The position numbers were made by a program, and so were the translations under genes. Shown here in pieces: positions 35,241-43,928 of a stretch of 64,000 nucleotides of DNA (its first letter is position 1; each line of letters starts with the position of its first letter). The stretch is from contig NZ_FNDW01000002.1 of the NCBI RefSeq assembly GCF_900099685.1, positions 310,001 through 374,000 on the forward strand, written 5' to 3'. The notes under the pieces were generated by a model that saw only the letters and a list, made by a program, of their open reading frames with translations, was not told where the DNA came from and ran no database searches. The DNA comes from Chryseobacterium taeanense (GTDB taxonomy: Bacteria; Bacteroidota; Bacteroidia; Flavobacteriales; Weeksellaceae).

Positions 35241-35723
35241 ATGAGACTTAGCAACCGTAATAAAACATCTGTTTACGGGTTTATCAACACACTGCTAATT
35301 TTTTTCCTTATAGCAGGAGTTGGAGCCTATTTTTTAGAGAAATACAGATTTAATATTTTAGGAAAAGAAAGGTTTTTATTAATTGCAGTACCGGCTTTTT
35401 TGATACTGTTGTTTTATCTTAACGGAAGGCAGATTTTTGAATACGACAGTGATGGCGAAGCTCTTCATTTCAGAAACAGAAATATTATTCCTTTTCTGCA
35501 GAAACCGCTGAGTGATGAGTTTCCAAAATATAAGTTGCTTAAATTCGAGATCATTAATATGTTTTTTATGAAAAGACTGTATATTAAGATTTCCAGTAAA
35601 AACAATGGGATGACATTGCTGAAATATGAAATTTCCTACCTTACAAGAAAAGAAATCAAAGATTTGAGATTTTCCTTGAATAAGGTCATCAAAACTAATA
35701 AAGAGAAAAGCGTTAATATATAA
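35241..35723 (+). CDS. small two-helix membrane protein in the parE-parC operon
   Basis: 160 residues: two membrane segments near the N-terminus (GFINTLLIFFLIAGVGAYFL; FLLIAVPAFLILLFYLNG), then a beta-rich cytoplasmic part (FEYDSDGEALHFRNRNIIPF, LYIKISSKNNGMTLLKYEIS) that resembles a PH-like fold. No family is recognised with certainty. It sits 31 bp after parE, and its stop codon is directly followed by the parC start codon, so it is translated with both topoisomerase subunits. A role linked to chromosome segregation is only a guess. Confidence 0.8.
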   Translation: MRLSNRNKTSVYGFINTLLIFFLIAGVGAYFLEKYRFNILGKERFLLIAVPAFLILLFYLNGRQIFEYDSDGEALHFRNRNIIPFLQKPLSDEFPKYKLLKFEIINMFFMKRLYIKISSKNNGMTLLKYEISYLTRKEIKDLRFSLNKVIKTNKEKSVNI

Positions 35724-38309
35724 ATGATAACAGAAGAACACCCGCATGAAGGGGAGAGCTTAAAAAAAGTTTCCGGCCTGTACAAAGACTGGTTCCTGGA
35801 TTATGCTTCTTATGTAATTTTAGACCGTGCGATCCCGTCTGTATATGATGGTTTTAAACCCGTTCAGCGAAGAATAATGCATTCTATGCGAGAGCTGGAG
35901 GACGGACGTTACAATAAAGTAGCCAATATTGTAGGAAACACGATGAAATATCACCCGCACGGCGATGCTTCTATTACTGATGCCATGGTGGGAATCGGGC
36001 AGAGAGAATTGCTTATAGATACACAGGGAAACTGGGGAAACATCTATACCGGCGACTCGGCAGCTGCAGCAAGATATATCGAAGCAAGACTGACTCCGTT
36101 TGCGCTGGAAGTTGTTTTTAATCCCAAAACCACAGAATGGGCAAAGTCATACGACGGTAGAAACAACGAACCGATTGATCTTCCGGTTAAATTTCCCTTA
36201 CTGCTTGCTCAGGGAGTCGAAGGAATCGGAGTAGGGCTTTCTACAAAGATTCTTCCGCATAATTTTAATGAACTGATTAATGCTTCCGTTGCTTATCTTA
36301 AAGGGAAAAGGTTTGAGCTGTTCCCTGATTTTTTAACGGCGGGATATCTCGACGTATCCGAATACAATGACGGACAAAGAGGCGGAAAAGTAAGAGCCAG
36401 AGCAAAGATTTCTCCGCTCGACAAACATACGCTGATTATCACGGAGTTGCCTTATTCTAAGACGACAAGTGATTTGATTGATTCGATTCTGAAAGCGAAC
36501 GAAAAAGGAAAGATCAAGATTAAAAAAATCGAAGATAACACTTCGGATAAGGTTGAAATTCTTATTCATCTTCATAATGACGTTTCGCCTGATAAAACAA
36601 TCGATGCTTTGTATGCATTCACCGATTGCCAGGTAACAATTTCACCAAATGCATGTGTAATTGTTGGCGACAAGCCAATGTTCATGAATGTTTCCGATAT
36701 TTTAAAGATAAATACCGATCATACGGTGTCATTGCTTAAAAAAGAGCTCGAAATCGAACTTCATGAATTGCAGGAAAGCTGGCATTTTTCTTCTTTGGAA
36801 AGAATTTTTATCGAAAACAGAATTTACCACGACATAGAAGAGGTAAAAACCTGGGAAGATGTTCTGAAAACCATCGATGAAGGCCTTAAACCTCATACGG
36901 GACACCTTTTAAGAGCTGTTACGGAAGAGGATATTTTAAAGCTAACAGAGATCAGAATCAAGAGAATTTCAAGGTTTGATTTAGATAAATTTAAAGAAAA
37001 TATTGCCGCATTAGAGGGGAAAATCGAACAGGTAAAGCATCATCTTGCTCATCTTGTTCAGTATGCGATTGATTATTATCTGAATATTCAGAAAAAATAC
37101 GGAAAAGACCGTCAGAGAAAAACGGAACTAAGAATTTTCGATACGATTGATGCTACAAAAGTTGCTGTGGCGAATGAGAAATTCTATGCCAACTTCGAAG
37201 AAGGATTTATCGGAACTTCTCTCAAAAAAGATCAGTATTTATTCGATTGTTCAGATATTGATGATATCATTACCTTCAGAAAAGACGGAAGCATGAAGGT
37301 GGTAAAGGTAGAAGCAAAAACTTTTATCGGAAAAGACATTCTGCATGTTGCGATTTGGAAGAAAAATGATAAAAGGACGGTTTACAATATGATTTACCGT
37401 GAAGGCAGAGAAGGACCTTATTATATGAAACGCTTTTCGGTGACCGGGGTAACGAGAAATACCGACTATCCGCTGGCTTCAGATAAAAAAGGCTCGGAAG
37501 TACTTTATTTTTCAGCAAATCCTAATGGTGAAGCGGAAACAGTGAGTGTTCTTTTAAAACCAAATCCAAGAATCAGAAAGAATAAAATGGATGTTGATTT
37601 TTCCGAACTTGCCATCAAAGGACGTGATTCTAAAGGAAACCTGGTGACGAAATATTCCGTGAAAAAGGTCGACCTGAAAGAAGAAGGAGTTTCCACACTT
37701 GCCCCTAGAAAAATCTGGTTTGATGATACGGTACGAAGACTGAATGCAGACGGGCGCGGAACTTTACTGGGAAGTTTTAAAGGAGATGATAAAATATTAA
37801 CAATCAATACGAACGGAGAAGCAAAACTGATTTCATTTGATTTGGGTAACCGATTTGATGATGAATACCTTGTTCTGGAAAAATGGAGACCGAATCAGCC
37901 GGTAACGTGTATTTATTTTGATGGAGAAAAAGATATTTATTTCATTAAAAGATTCTTATTTGAAAATACGCCTAATCTGCAGACGTTCATGCCTTCTGAG
38001 CATCCGAAGTCATTTATCGAAAACGTAATTGTTGCGAACGGATCTACTGCGGAGATTATTTTTGCTAAAGATAAAGGAAAAGAGCGTGAACCGGAAACGG
38101 TAAATATTGATGAATTTATTGCCGTAAAAGGGATTAAAGCCATCGGAAACCAGTTTACAAAATTTAAAGTTAAAACAATCAATATTACAATTCCTGAACC
38201 TGAAGAAGAGGAACCGGAAATTTATGAAGAACCGGAATCTACAGGCGGAACAGATGAAGATGGCATGATTGGTGATCTGTTTCAGAGTGATAACAATTCT
38301 GATCATTAA
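35724..38309 (+). CDS. parC: DNA topoisomerase IV subunit A
   Basis: 861 residues. Breakage-reunion domain with LDRAIPSVYDGFKPVQRRIM, HPHGDASI and the active-site tyrosine Tyr118 in AAAARYIEARL. A coiled-coil tower, then a C-terminal region with beta-pinwheel-like strands (FRKDGSMKVVKVEAKTFIG) and an acidic tail (EPEEEEPEIYEEPESTGGTD). It forms the A2B2 enzyme with ParE. Start codon directly abuts the stop of the membrane-protein gene; the rhomboid gene follows after 11 bp. Confidence 0.95.
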   Translation: MITEEHPHEGESLKKVSGLYKDWFLDYASYVILDRAIPSVYDGFKPVQRRIMHSMRELEDGRYNKVANIVGNTMKYHPHGDASITDAMVGIGQRELLIDTQGNWGNIYTGDSAAAARYIEARLTPFALEVVFNPKTTEWAKSYDGRNNEPIDLPVKFPLLLAQGVEGIGVGLSTKILPHNFNELINASVAYLKGKRFELFPDFLTAGYLDVSEYNDGQRGGKVRARAKISPLDKHTLIITELPYSKTTSDLIDSILKANEKGKIKIKKIEDNTSDKVEILIHLHNDVSPDKTIDALYAFTDCQVTISPNACVIVGDKPMFMNVSDILKINTDHTVSLLKKELEIELHELQESWHFSSLERIFIENRIYHDIEEVKTWEDVLKTIDEGLKPHTGHLLRAVTEEDILKLTEIRIKRISRFDLDKFKENIAALEGKIEQVKHHLAHLVQYAIDYYLNIQKKYGKDRQRKTELRIFDTIDATKVAVANEKFYANFEEGFIGTSLKKDQYLFDCSDIDDIITFRKDGSMKVVKVEAKTFIGKDILHVAIWKKNDKRTVYNMIYREGREGPYYMKRFSVTGVTRNTDYPLASDKKGSEVLYFSANPNGEAETVSVLLKPNPRIRKNKMDVDFSELAIKGRDSKGNLVTKYSVKKVDLKEEGVSTLAPRKIWFDDTVRRLNADGRGTLLGSFKGDDKILTINTNGEAKLISFDLGNRFDDEYLVLEKWRPNQPVTCIYFDGEKDIYFIKRFLFENTPNLQTFMPSEHPKSFIENVIVANGSTAEIIFAKDKGKEREPETVNIDEFIAVKGIKAIGNQFTKFKVKTINITIPEPEEEEPEIYEEPESTGGTDEDGMIGDLFQSDNNSDH

Positions 38310-38320
38310 AGTTTGAAAAT

Positions 38321-38974
38321 ATGAATATTTTAATATTAGTGATAGCAATTACTGCCATCATAAGTTTTATAGCACCCAATGGAAGCAGTAATTTTGAAAA
38401 ATATAAATTTAATGTTGGTGCTATTCGCAACAGACAGGAATATATAAGACTTCTTTCTTCCGGATTTCTTCATGGAGATATTTTTCACCTGGTGTTTAAT
38501 ATGATGACACTCTATTTTTTTGGACCGGTTGTGATTAACGGTTTTGGAAATCTGGGTTTTATTCTGATCTATTTCGGCTCTATTTTGTTGGGTAATATAT
38601 TCTCGCTTTTTGTGTATCAGAGACAGCCGTGGTATTCTGCAATTGGAGCTAGTGGCGGAGTTTCCGGGATTTTATTTGCTTCTATTGCGATGATTCCTCA
38701 TCTGGAAATTTATATGTTCTTTATTCCAATAGGCATTCCGGGGTTTGTATTCGGACTTGTTTATTTCAGCTATTCCGTTTACATGATGCTGAATCCCAAC
38801 CAGCATGACAATATTGGTCATGCAGCGCATTTAGGAGGTGCGTTTTTCGGATTGGTTTATGCTGTTGCTACTCAACCGCAGGCTGCAATAGCCAATTCTC
38901 CTTTCCTGGGAATTATGGCGCTTCCGCTTATTTATCTGGCGTATGAAATTTTTGTAAAGAAAAGGATAGGATAA
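38321..38974 (+). CDS. rhomboid family intramembrane serine protease
   Basis: 217 residues, six membrane segments. Catalytic Ser111 in GASGGVSG and His170 in GHAAHLGG, with the oxyanion-side HxxxN (His56, Asn60: HLVFNMM). It cleaves membrane proteins within the bilayer; the substrate is unknown. Eleven bp after parC, so part of that transcript, ended by the hairpin 38994-39032. Confidence 0.95.
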   Translation: MNILILVIAITAIISFIAPNGSSNFEKYKFNVGAIRNRQEYIRLLSSGFLHGDIFHLVFNMMTLYFFGPVVINGFGNLGFILIYFGSILLGNIFSLFVYQRQPWYSAIGASGGVSGILFASIAMIPHLEIYMFFIPIGIPGFVFGLVYFSYSVYMMLNPNQHDNIGHAAHLGGAFFGLVYAVATQPQAAIANSPFLGIMALPLIYLAYEIFVKKRIG

Positions 38975-38993
38975 ATTAATATTAAATAATAGT

Positions 38994-39032
38994 CAAAGAC
39001 CAATGAAACAGATATTCATTGGTCTTTATTTT
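38994..39032. terminator. bidirectional terminator
   Basis: AAAGACCAATG ... CATTGGTCTTTATTTT between the convergent rhomboid and prmC genes: 11-bp stem. It overlaps the last codons of prmC. Confidence 0.85.
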
Positions 39033-39874
39033 ATCCCAAAAACAAAACGATCATTTCCTGATAAATCTTTTAATAAGGAAGCTTCAGAAAAATCTTTATA
39101 TAATTCCAACGTTTCCGGGCCTAATTTCTGGTTTATTTCTAAAAATAAAAAACCGTTTTTATTCAAATATTTTTTTGAATCTTCTGCTATTTTCCGGTAA
39201 AAAATCAAAGCATCTGAAGTAGGAGAGAAGAGCGCAATGGCGGGCTCAAAACCTTTTACTGAATTTTCAATTTCATTTTCTTCATCAATTCCGATGTATG
39301 GCGGATTCGAAATAATGATATTAAAGTCCTGATGAAGTTCAAAATTAAGATAATCAGCATGAACCAAGTTAATATTCAACTGATGAAAATCGGCATTTTT
39401 TTTTGCTATTTCCAGCGCTTTTTCAGAATAATCTATTGAGGTTACTTCAGCATTAGGAAAGTGCTTTTTTAAAACCAAAGGTATAATTCCGCTTCCGGTT
39501 CCGATGTCCAGAATTTTCAGACTGTCAACCGGCAATGTTGAATTGTGAATCTTTTTAATGGCAAACTCCAGCAATTCTTCCGTTTCTGGGCGCGGGATCA
39601 ATACATTTTCATTAACGAAAAAAGTCATTCCGTAAAATTCTGTTTCGCCCAGAATATGCTGATATGGCATTCCTATTTTTAGTTTTTCAATGAAACGACA
39701 TAGCTTTTCTTCGTCATCTGTTGATAATTCCTGATTTGAGAACTGCCTTTGATGAAACGAATTGAATCCTGTAATTTTTTCAACAAAAACCGAAGCTAAA
39801 ACAGTACTTTCCGAATCGGTATATAATTCGCAAAGTTCTGTTTTAAAATGTTTTTTAAATTCTGAAATTGTCAT
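39026..39874 (-). CDS. prmC: release factor N5-glutamine methyltransferase
   Basis: 282 residues. N-terminal helical domain, SAM motif DIGTGSG (123-129) and catalytic NPPY (190-193, SNPPYIGIDEE). It methylates the GGQ glutamine of RF1/RF2. The start codon directly follows the yaaA stop, so it is translated with yaaA. Confidence 0.96.
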   Translation of the reverse strand: MTISEFKKHFKTELCELYTDSESTVLASVFVEKITGFNSFHQRQFSNQELSTDDEEKLCRFIEKLKIGMPYQHILGETEFYGMTFFVNENVLIPRPETEELLEFAIKKIHNSTLPVDSLKILDIGTGSGIIPLVLKKHFPNAEVTSIDYSEKALEIAKKNADFHQLNINLVHADYLNFELHQDFNIIISNPPYIGIDEENEIENSVKGFEPAIALFSPTSDALIFYRKIAEDSKKYLNKNGFLFLEINQKLGPETLELYKDFSEASLLKDLSGNDRFVFGIK

Positions 39875-40633
39875 TTATCTTGTAAAAACCAGTTTTGTAT
39901 CCGTAGATTTTTCCTCATCAATCCGGTACCCTTCATAATTAAATGCTTTCACATCATTGAGAGTCTGGGCATTCGTTTCTGCACAAAACCTTACTACAAG
40001 ACCCCTCGCGTGTTTGGTATATACTACAATAGTTTTGGGCTTACCATCTTTTAATTCATAAAAATCAAAATCAATGATCTTATGATTGATTTTTTTTCGG
40101 TCAACTACTTTAAAATATTCATTGCTTGCCAGATTAAGAAGAATTTCATTCTTTTTCATTTCGGAATTCAGCTGTTCTGTTATCTTTTCTTTCCAGAATT
40201 CATACAGATTTTTATATGTATCAAACTGAAAAGGGCGACCCATTTCCAGACGATAAAGCATGACTTTATCCGAAGGTTTCAACAATCCGTACAATCCGGA
40301 AAGTATTCTGTGGTTTTTCTGTAGGTAATCAATAGCAGACTTATCCAGTGTTTTTGCATCCACACCTCTGTAGACTTCCCCGGTAAATGCGAACAATGCC
40401 GGAGCAGATTCTTTCACAGTAGGTTTTGCTTTCCATTTCTGGTTTCTTTCCCAGTTTTCATCAGCCATTTTAGCTGAAATTTCCATCAGTTCAGAAAGAT
40501 ATTTGGGAGATTTTTCTTTTAAATAAGATTGTATTAAAGCTGCTTCGTCTATGAACTTCGGAACTGTCGTTTTCAGCAGATCCGTAGAATTTTCCGTATT
40601 CATAAGTTTAGCAGGAGAGGTAAGTATTTTCAT
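39875..40633 (-). CDS. yaaA: peroxide stress protein YaaA
   Basis: 252 residues, full length. MKILTSPAKLMNTENSTDLL at the start, the helical N-terminal part (KSPKYLSELMEISAKMADEN), FAFTGEVYRGVDAKTL, HRILSGLYGLLKPSDKVMLY, RLEMGRPF and the late KHARGLVVRF motif of the DUF328/UPF0246 family. It binds DNA and lowers free iron damage under hydrogen peroxide. Directly abuts prmC. Confidence 0.95.
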   Translation of the reverse strand: MKILTSPAKLMNTENSTDLLKTTVPKFIDEAALIQSYLKEKSPKYLSELMEISAKMADENWERNQKWKAKPTVKESAPALFAFTGEVYRGVDAKTLDKSAIDYLQKNHRILSGLYGLLKPSDKVMLYRLEMGRPFQFDTYKNLYEFWKEKITEQLNSEMKKNEILLNLASNEYFKVVDRKKINHKIIDFDFYELKDGKPKTIVVYTKHARGLVVRFCAETNAQTLNDVKAFNYEGYRIDEEKSTDTKLVFTR

Positions 40634-40709
40634 AATGTTAAAATACAGATAAGTAAATATCAGTAAGCAGTTTATAGAATGTTTAAGCTTTATAAATTAG
40701 TAAATATTC

Positions 40710-41321
40710 CTAAATTATTCCTTTTCCCTGACGGATCACTTCAGGTTCTCCCGAAGTGAGATCAACAATAGTAGAAGCAACATTATCTCCATAGCCGGAA
40801 TCAATAACAATGTCTACAAGATGATCGTATTTTTCTGCAATCAGCTCAGGATCAGTAGAATATTCAATGATTTCGTCATCATCTTTTATGGAAGTTGATG
40901 CAATAGGATGTCCTAATTTTTCAACAATAAGATGCGGGATGGAATGATCCGGAACACGGATACCAATCGTTTTATGACCTTTATAAGCTAGCGGTAAACT
41001 TTTATTGGCATCAAGAATAAAGGTGAAAGGCCCTGGCAAATGACTTTTAAGGAACCTGAATACAGAAGTATCAATAGGTCTTGTAAAATCCGACAGGTGA
41101 CTGAGATCATTACAGATTATAGAGAATTTTGCCTTTTCAAGCTTGATTTTTTTGATTTGTGCCAGCTTTTCCATCGCTTTAATATCAAAAATATTACAGC
41201 CCAAAGCATATACCGTATCAGAAGGGTAAATAATTAATCCACCATTATTTAGAGTTTTAATGACCTCATTAATAAGATTTTCCTGAGGGTTTTCTGGATA
41301 TATTTTCAATATTTTTGCCAT
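40710..41321 (-). CDS. Sua5/YciO/YrdC family protein (threonylcarbamoyl-AMP synthase-like)
   Basis: 203 residues from ATG 41321; an upstream TTG is not used. LNNGGLIIYPSDTVYALGCN, KFSIICNDLSHLSDF, LPGPFTFIL and the later IGIRVPDH and IASTSIKDDDE motifs show the YrdC fold. It either makes the threonylcarbamoyl-AMP for t6A37 in ANN-decoding tRNAs (TsaC) or is the YciO paralogue of unclear role; the KAKFS variant in place of KRP leans to YciO. It lies upstream of yaaA-prmC on the same strand, just before the fMet tRNA cluster on the other strand. Confidence 0.88.
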   Translation of the reverse strand: MAKILKIYPENPQENLINEVIKTLNNGGLIIYPSDTVYALGCNIFDIKAMEKLAQIKKIKLEKAKFSIICNDLSHLSDFTRPIDTSVFRFLKSHLPGPFTFILDANKSLPLAYKGHKTIGIRVPDHSIPHLIVEKLGHPIASTSIKDDDEIIEYSTDPELIAEKYDHLVDIVIDSGYGDNVASTIVDLTSGEPEVIRQGKGII

Positions 41322-41402
41322 ACCCAAAGATACAAATATTAAAATAGTTTTCGTAAAATCCCTTTATTTAAAAGAAAAATTAGGAATTTAAAAATATTGT
41401 CG

Positions 41403-41410
41403 TATATTTG
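41403..41410 (+). promoter_or_regulatory. -7 promoter box of the tRNA cluster
   Basis: TATATTTG, 12 bp before the first tRNA. The next two tRNAs have no such box, so all three are probably one transcript. Confidence 0.65.
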
Positions 41411-41421
41411 CAGTCCAATAT

Positions 41422-41494
<73 letters not shown>

Positions 41495-41532
41495 CTAAGA
41501 AAACGTTTGTCGGTAACGTTTTAAAAATATAC

Positions 41533-41605
<73 letters not shown>

Positions 41606-41643
41606 CTAGGATAACGCTGTCGGTAAGCGTTCTAAAAATATAC

Positions 41644-41716
<73 letters not shown>

Positions 41717-41722
41717 CTACAG

Positions 41723-41754
41723 AGAGTATTGTCTACGGATAATACTCTTTTTTT
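41723..41754 (+). terminator. terminator of the tRNA-fMet cluster
   Basis: AGAGTATT-GTCTACGGAT-AATACTCT followed by TTTTTT. Confidence 0.85.
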
Positions 41755-41877
41755 ATTCATATAGGAATCCCTGATTTTTTCATTAAGTAATGAACAATCT
41801 TAACCTAATCTTCAACCTTATTCAAATGGCTTAATTTGTGCAGATAGATTAAATAACACCTTTTAAATTACAATATT

Positions 41878-42288
41878 ATGTACAAAAAAATCCTGGCAGG
41901 TTTAGGCGGCGCTGTAGCACTCAGCCTTCTGCATGAAGTCATTAGAAAGAATTTCGATAATGTTCCCGAGATTAATAAAGTGGGAGAAGAAGCTTTAAAC
42001 AAAGCACTGGATAAAGTAGATGCAAAAGTGACCAATCACGATCAGCTGTATGCTGCAACATTGGCAGGAGATGTTATCGGAAACGGAATGTATTACGCCG
42101 CAACGGCAACCACTGGTTTTAATATTGCTTCCGGTGTTCTCATGGGACTTGGCGCAGTAGCGCTTCCTGAAAAACTGGGACTTGATGATAAGCCGGTTGC
42201 TGAAAACAATCAGAAAAAAATAATGACGGTTGCCTATTATCTTTTTGGTGCTGTTGTGACCAAATTGATCTATGACAAAATAAAATAA
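41878..42288 (+). CDS. hypothetical membrane-associated protein
   Basis: 136 residues. The N-terminal hydrophobic helix ILAGLGGAVALSLLHEVI, the Gly/Ala-rich middle (MYYAATATTGFNIASGVLMG, then LGAVALPEKLGL) and the C-terminal helix (IMTVAYYLFGAVVTKLIYDK) suggest three membrane segments. No family recognised. Monocistronic, with a hairpin ATTGCC...GGCAAT (42298-42325) after it. Confidence 0.8.
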   Translation: MYKKILAGLGGAVALSLLHEVIRKNFDNVPEINKVGEEALNKALDKVDAKVTNHDQLYAATLAGDVIGNGMYYAATATTGFNIASGVLMGLGAVALPEKLGLDDKPVAENNQKKIMTVAYYLFGAVVTKLIYDKIK

Positions 42289-42297
42289 ATATAATTG

Positions 42298-42325
42298 AAT
42301 TGCCGCAGAATCTTCTGTGGCAATT
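42298..42325. terminator. hairpin between convergent small genes
   Basis: ATTGCCGCAGAA-T-CTTCTGTGGCAAT with one mismatch in the stem. The T-rich ACATTTTC tail follows on the plus side. Confidence 0.65.
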
Positions 42326-42530
42326 ACATTTTCTTCAATGCAGATGCTTTGTGAACAGCAGATTTTCCTGTTTTTTCGCTCATGACTTCATATTGTGGGT
42401 TCTCTTCAGAAGCTCTTCGCTGCCTGTTCATAAATACAAAGTCTTTTGTGTGAATTTTGGTAATGATTCCGTGAGTTTCTCCATTGCTGAATTGCCATTT
42501 TACCATATCTCCTTTTTTTAATGTACTCAT
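42324..42530 (-). CDS. DUF2945 / hypervirulence-associated TUDOR-domain protein
   Basis: 68 residues from ATG 42530 (a TTG six codons upstream is discarded). LKKGDMVKWQFSNGETHGII, then TKIHTKDF, is the small beta-barrel of the DUF2945/HVA1 family, with a basic C-terminal part (HKASALKKM). Its function is unknown; a nucleic-acid or protein binding role is assumed from the fold. Confidence 0.8.
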   Translation of the reverse strand: MSTLKKGDMVKWQFSNGETHGIITKIHTKDFVFMNRQRRASEENPQYEVMSEKTGKSAVHKASALKKM

Positions 42531-42591
42531 CTTTTTTATTTTTAACAATCATAGTATAATTATTATGCCATAAAATAATGAAGTGTATTCA

Positions 42592-42621
42592 TAAAAAATC
42601 CCACTTAAAAAAGTGGGATCA
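42592..42621 (-). terminator. terminator of the 193-residue secreted protein gene
   Basis: ATCCCACTT...AAGTGGGAT; on the minus strand it is followed by TTTTTT. Confidence 0.85.
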
Positions 42622-42644
42622 ATATAAGTGGTTGTGTGAGTATT

Positions 42645-43226
42645 TTATTGTGCCAACTGATTAAAAGGTTTAAGCGCATTATCATCAGCCATTGTCTGAC
42701 CCAGAAAATCTTTCTTTTGTGTTCCTTTCATTCTTTTTGCAGCATCATTTGCGTTGAAATAAGATTCATTCAGCTTTGTGGTAATTTCAGATGGATTAAA
42801 ATCGAATTTCGTTTCACCTTCCACTCCAAGATATCCGTTCTTTCTGGTGAGATTGGTGATATAGTTGTTGTAATTAATAAGGGTACCTCTGAACATTGAA
42901 TTATGATATTCCATACATTTCTTTGCTTTTTTGGAAGAGTTGTTTAGAATACAGTTATTCATATTTCCTCTGTAAAGTCGCCATTCGAGTTCTACTTTGG
43001 CGTATTCTTTAGATAACGCATTGGTACCGTTGGTAAGGATATTAGGATCATTTTCTTTTTCGCTGATCTCTTTTAAATGTTTGATCGCTAATGGAACTGT
43101 ATTTTCAATCTTGGTCTTAGCTTCACCTATTGCACTGAAATCTGCTGCAGGAGAGCCTTTTTTCTGAGCGGTTGTCACATTAAAAATCAGTAGTAATAGT
43201 ACAATTAACAAGTTATATCTTTTCAT
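42645..43226 (-). CDS. hypothetical secreted protein
   Basis: 193 residues with a signal peptide (LLIVLLLLIFNVTTAQ). The mature part is helical and charged (AKTKIENTVPLAIKHLKEIS, NALSKEYAKVELEWRLYRGN), with two cysteines in NNCILNNSSKKAKKCMEYHN that may pair. No family recognised. Probably periplasmic. The 330-bp gap to its right (43227-43557) is extremely AT-rich and holds only its own promoter area and that of blaI. Confidence 0.75.
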   Translation of the reverse strand: MKRYNLLIVLLLLIFNVTTAQKKGSPAADFSAIGEAKTKIENTVPLAIKHLKEISEKENDPNILTNGTNALSKEYAKVELEWRLYRGNMNNCILNNSSKKAKKCMEYHNSMFRGTLINYNNYITNLTRKNGYLGVEGETKFDFNPSEITTKLNESYFNANDAAKRMKGTQKKDFLGQTMADDNALKPFNQLAQ

Positions 43227-43461
43227 GAGAAATTTTTAAAGCACTAAAATAAATATATTTTCTGAGTTAAGACAAATTCATTTTAATTTTATTTAATAAA
43301 ATTTAACAAGTTTTAAGAATTTCAGCAATATATATTCCTTTTTCTGATTAATATTTAAGTCACTTTTTTTAATATTTAAAAATTTAACAAATTTTAATAA
43401 AATTTACTGCATTGATTTTCAGTTATTTAAATAAATACATTTATTATCACTAAAAAAATAG

Positions 43462-43509
43462 TTGTTTGAATAGATTTTATTTCTACATTTGTATAACTAA
43501 TTTCTTAGT
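43462..43509 (+). promoter_or_regulatory. blaI-blaR1 promoter with BlaI-type operator
   Basis: TTG (43462-43464), 19-bp spacer, TACATTTG (43484-43491). The -7 box is part of TACATTTGTA (43484-43493), which fits the TACA-N2-TGTA dyad bound by BlaI/MecI/CopY repressors. A second inverted repeat ACTAA-TTTC-TTAGT (43496-43509) covers the expected transcript start. Self-repression by BlaI is likely. Confidence 0.7.
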
Positions 43510-43557
43510 GATATTGAATTACGCGTTCATATCACAATTAATGATAAATAAGAATGT

Positions 43558-43923
43558 ATGAAAATTCAGACCTTAACAAAAGCAGAGGAGCAGGTAATGC
43601 AGTATTTATGGAAATTGGAAAAAGGATTTCTTAAAGACGTTCTTGATCTCTTTCCTGAACCTAAACCTCATACCAATACCGTTTCTACCATTTTAAAGGT
43701 ATTGAAGGAAAAAGAATTTGTAGATTATAATGTGTATGGAAGGCAGCATGAATATTTTCCGTTGGTTTCTAAAGAGCAATACTCTGGAAAAACAATGAAA
43801 AGCCTGGTGAAAAACTATTTTAAAGGATCATACAAAAGTGCCGTTTCATTTCTTGTAGAAAAAAATGAAATGACAGTAGAAGACCTTGAAATGCTACTGG
43901 ACGAACTTAAAAAGAAAAACTAA
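43558..43923 (+). CDS. blaI: BlaI/MecI/CopY family transcriptional repressor
   Basis: 121 residues: winged helix (LTKAEEQVMQYLWKLEKGFL, NTVSTILKVLKEKEFVDYNV, then YGRQHEYFPLVSKEQY) and a C-terminal dimer helix (MTVEDLEMLLDELKKK). It is released from DNA when its membrane partner cuts it. Partner gene blaR1 follows after 5 bp. The target operator is probably the TACA-N2-TGTA motif in its own promoter. Confidence 0.94.
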   Translation: MKIQTLTKAEEQVMQYLWKLEKGFLKDVLDLFPEPKPHTNTVSTILKVLKEKEFVDYNVYGRQHEYFPLVSKEQYSGKTMKSLVKNYFKGSYKSAVSFLVEKNEMTVEDLEMLLDELKKKN

Positions 43924-43928
43924 TACCC

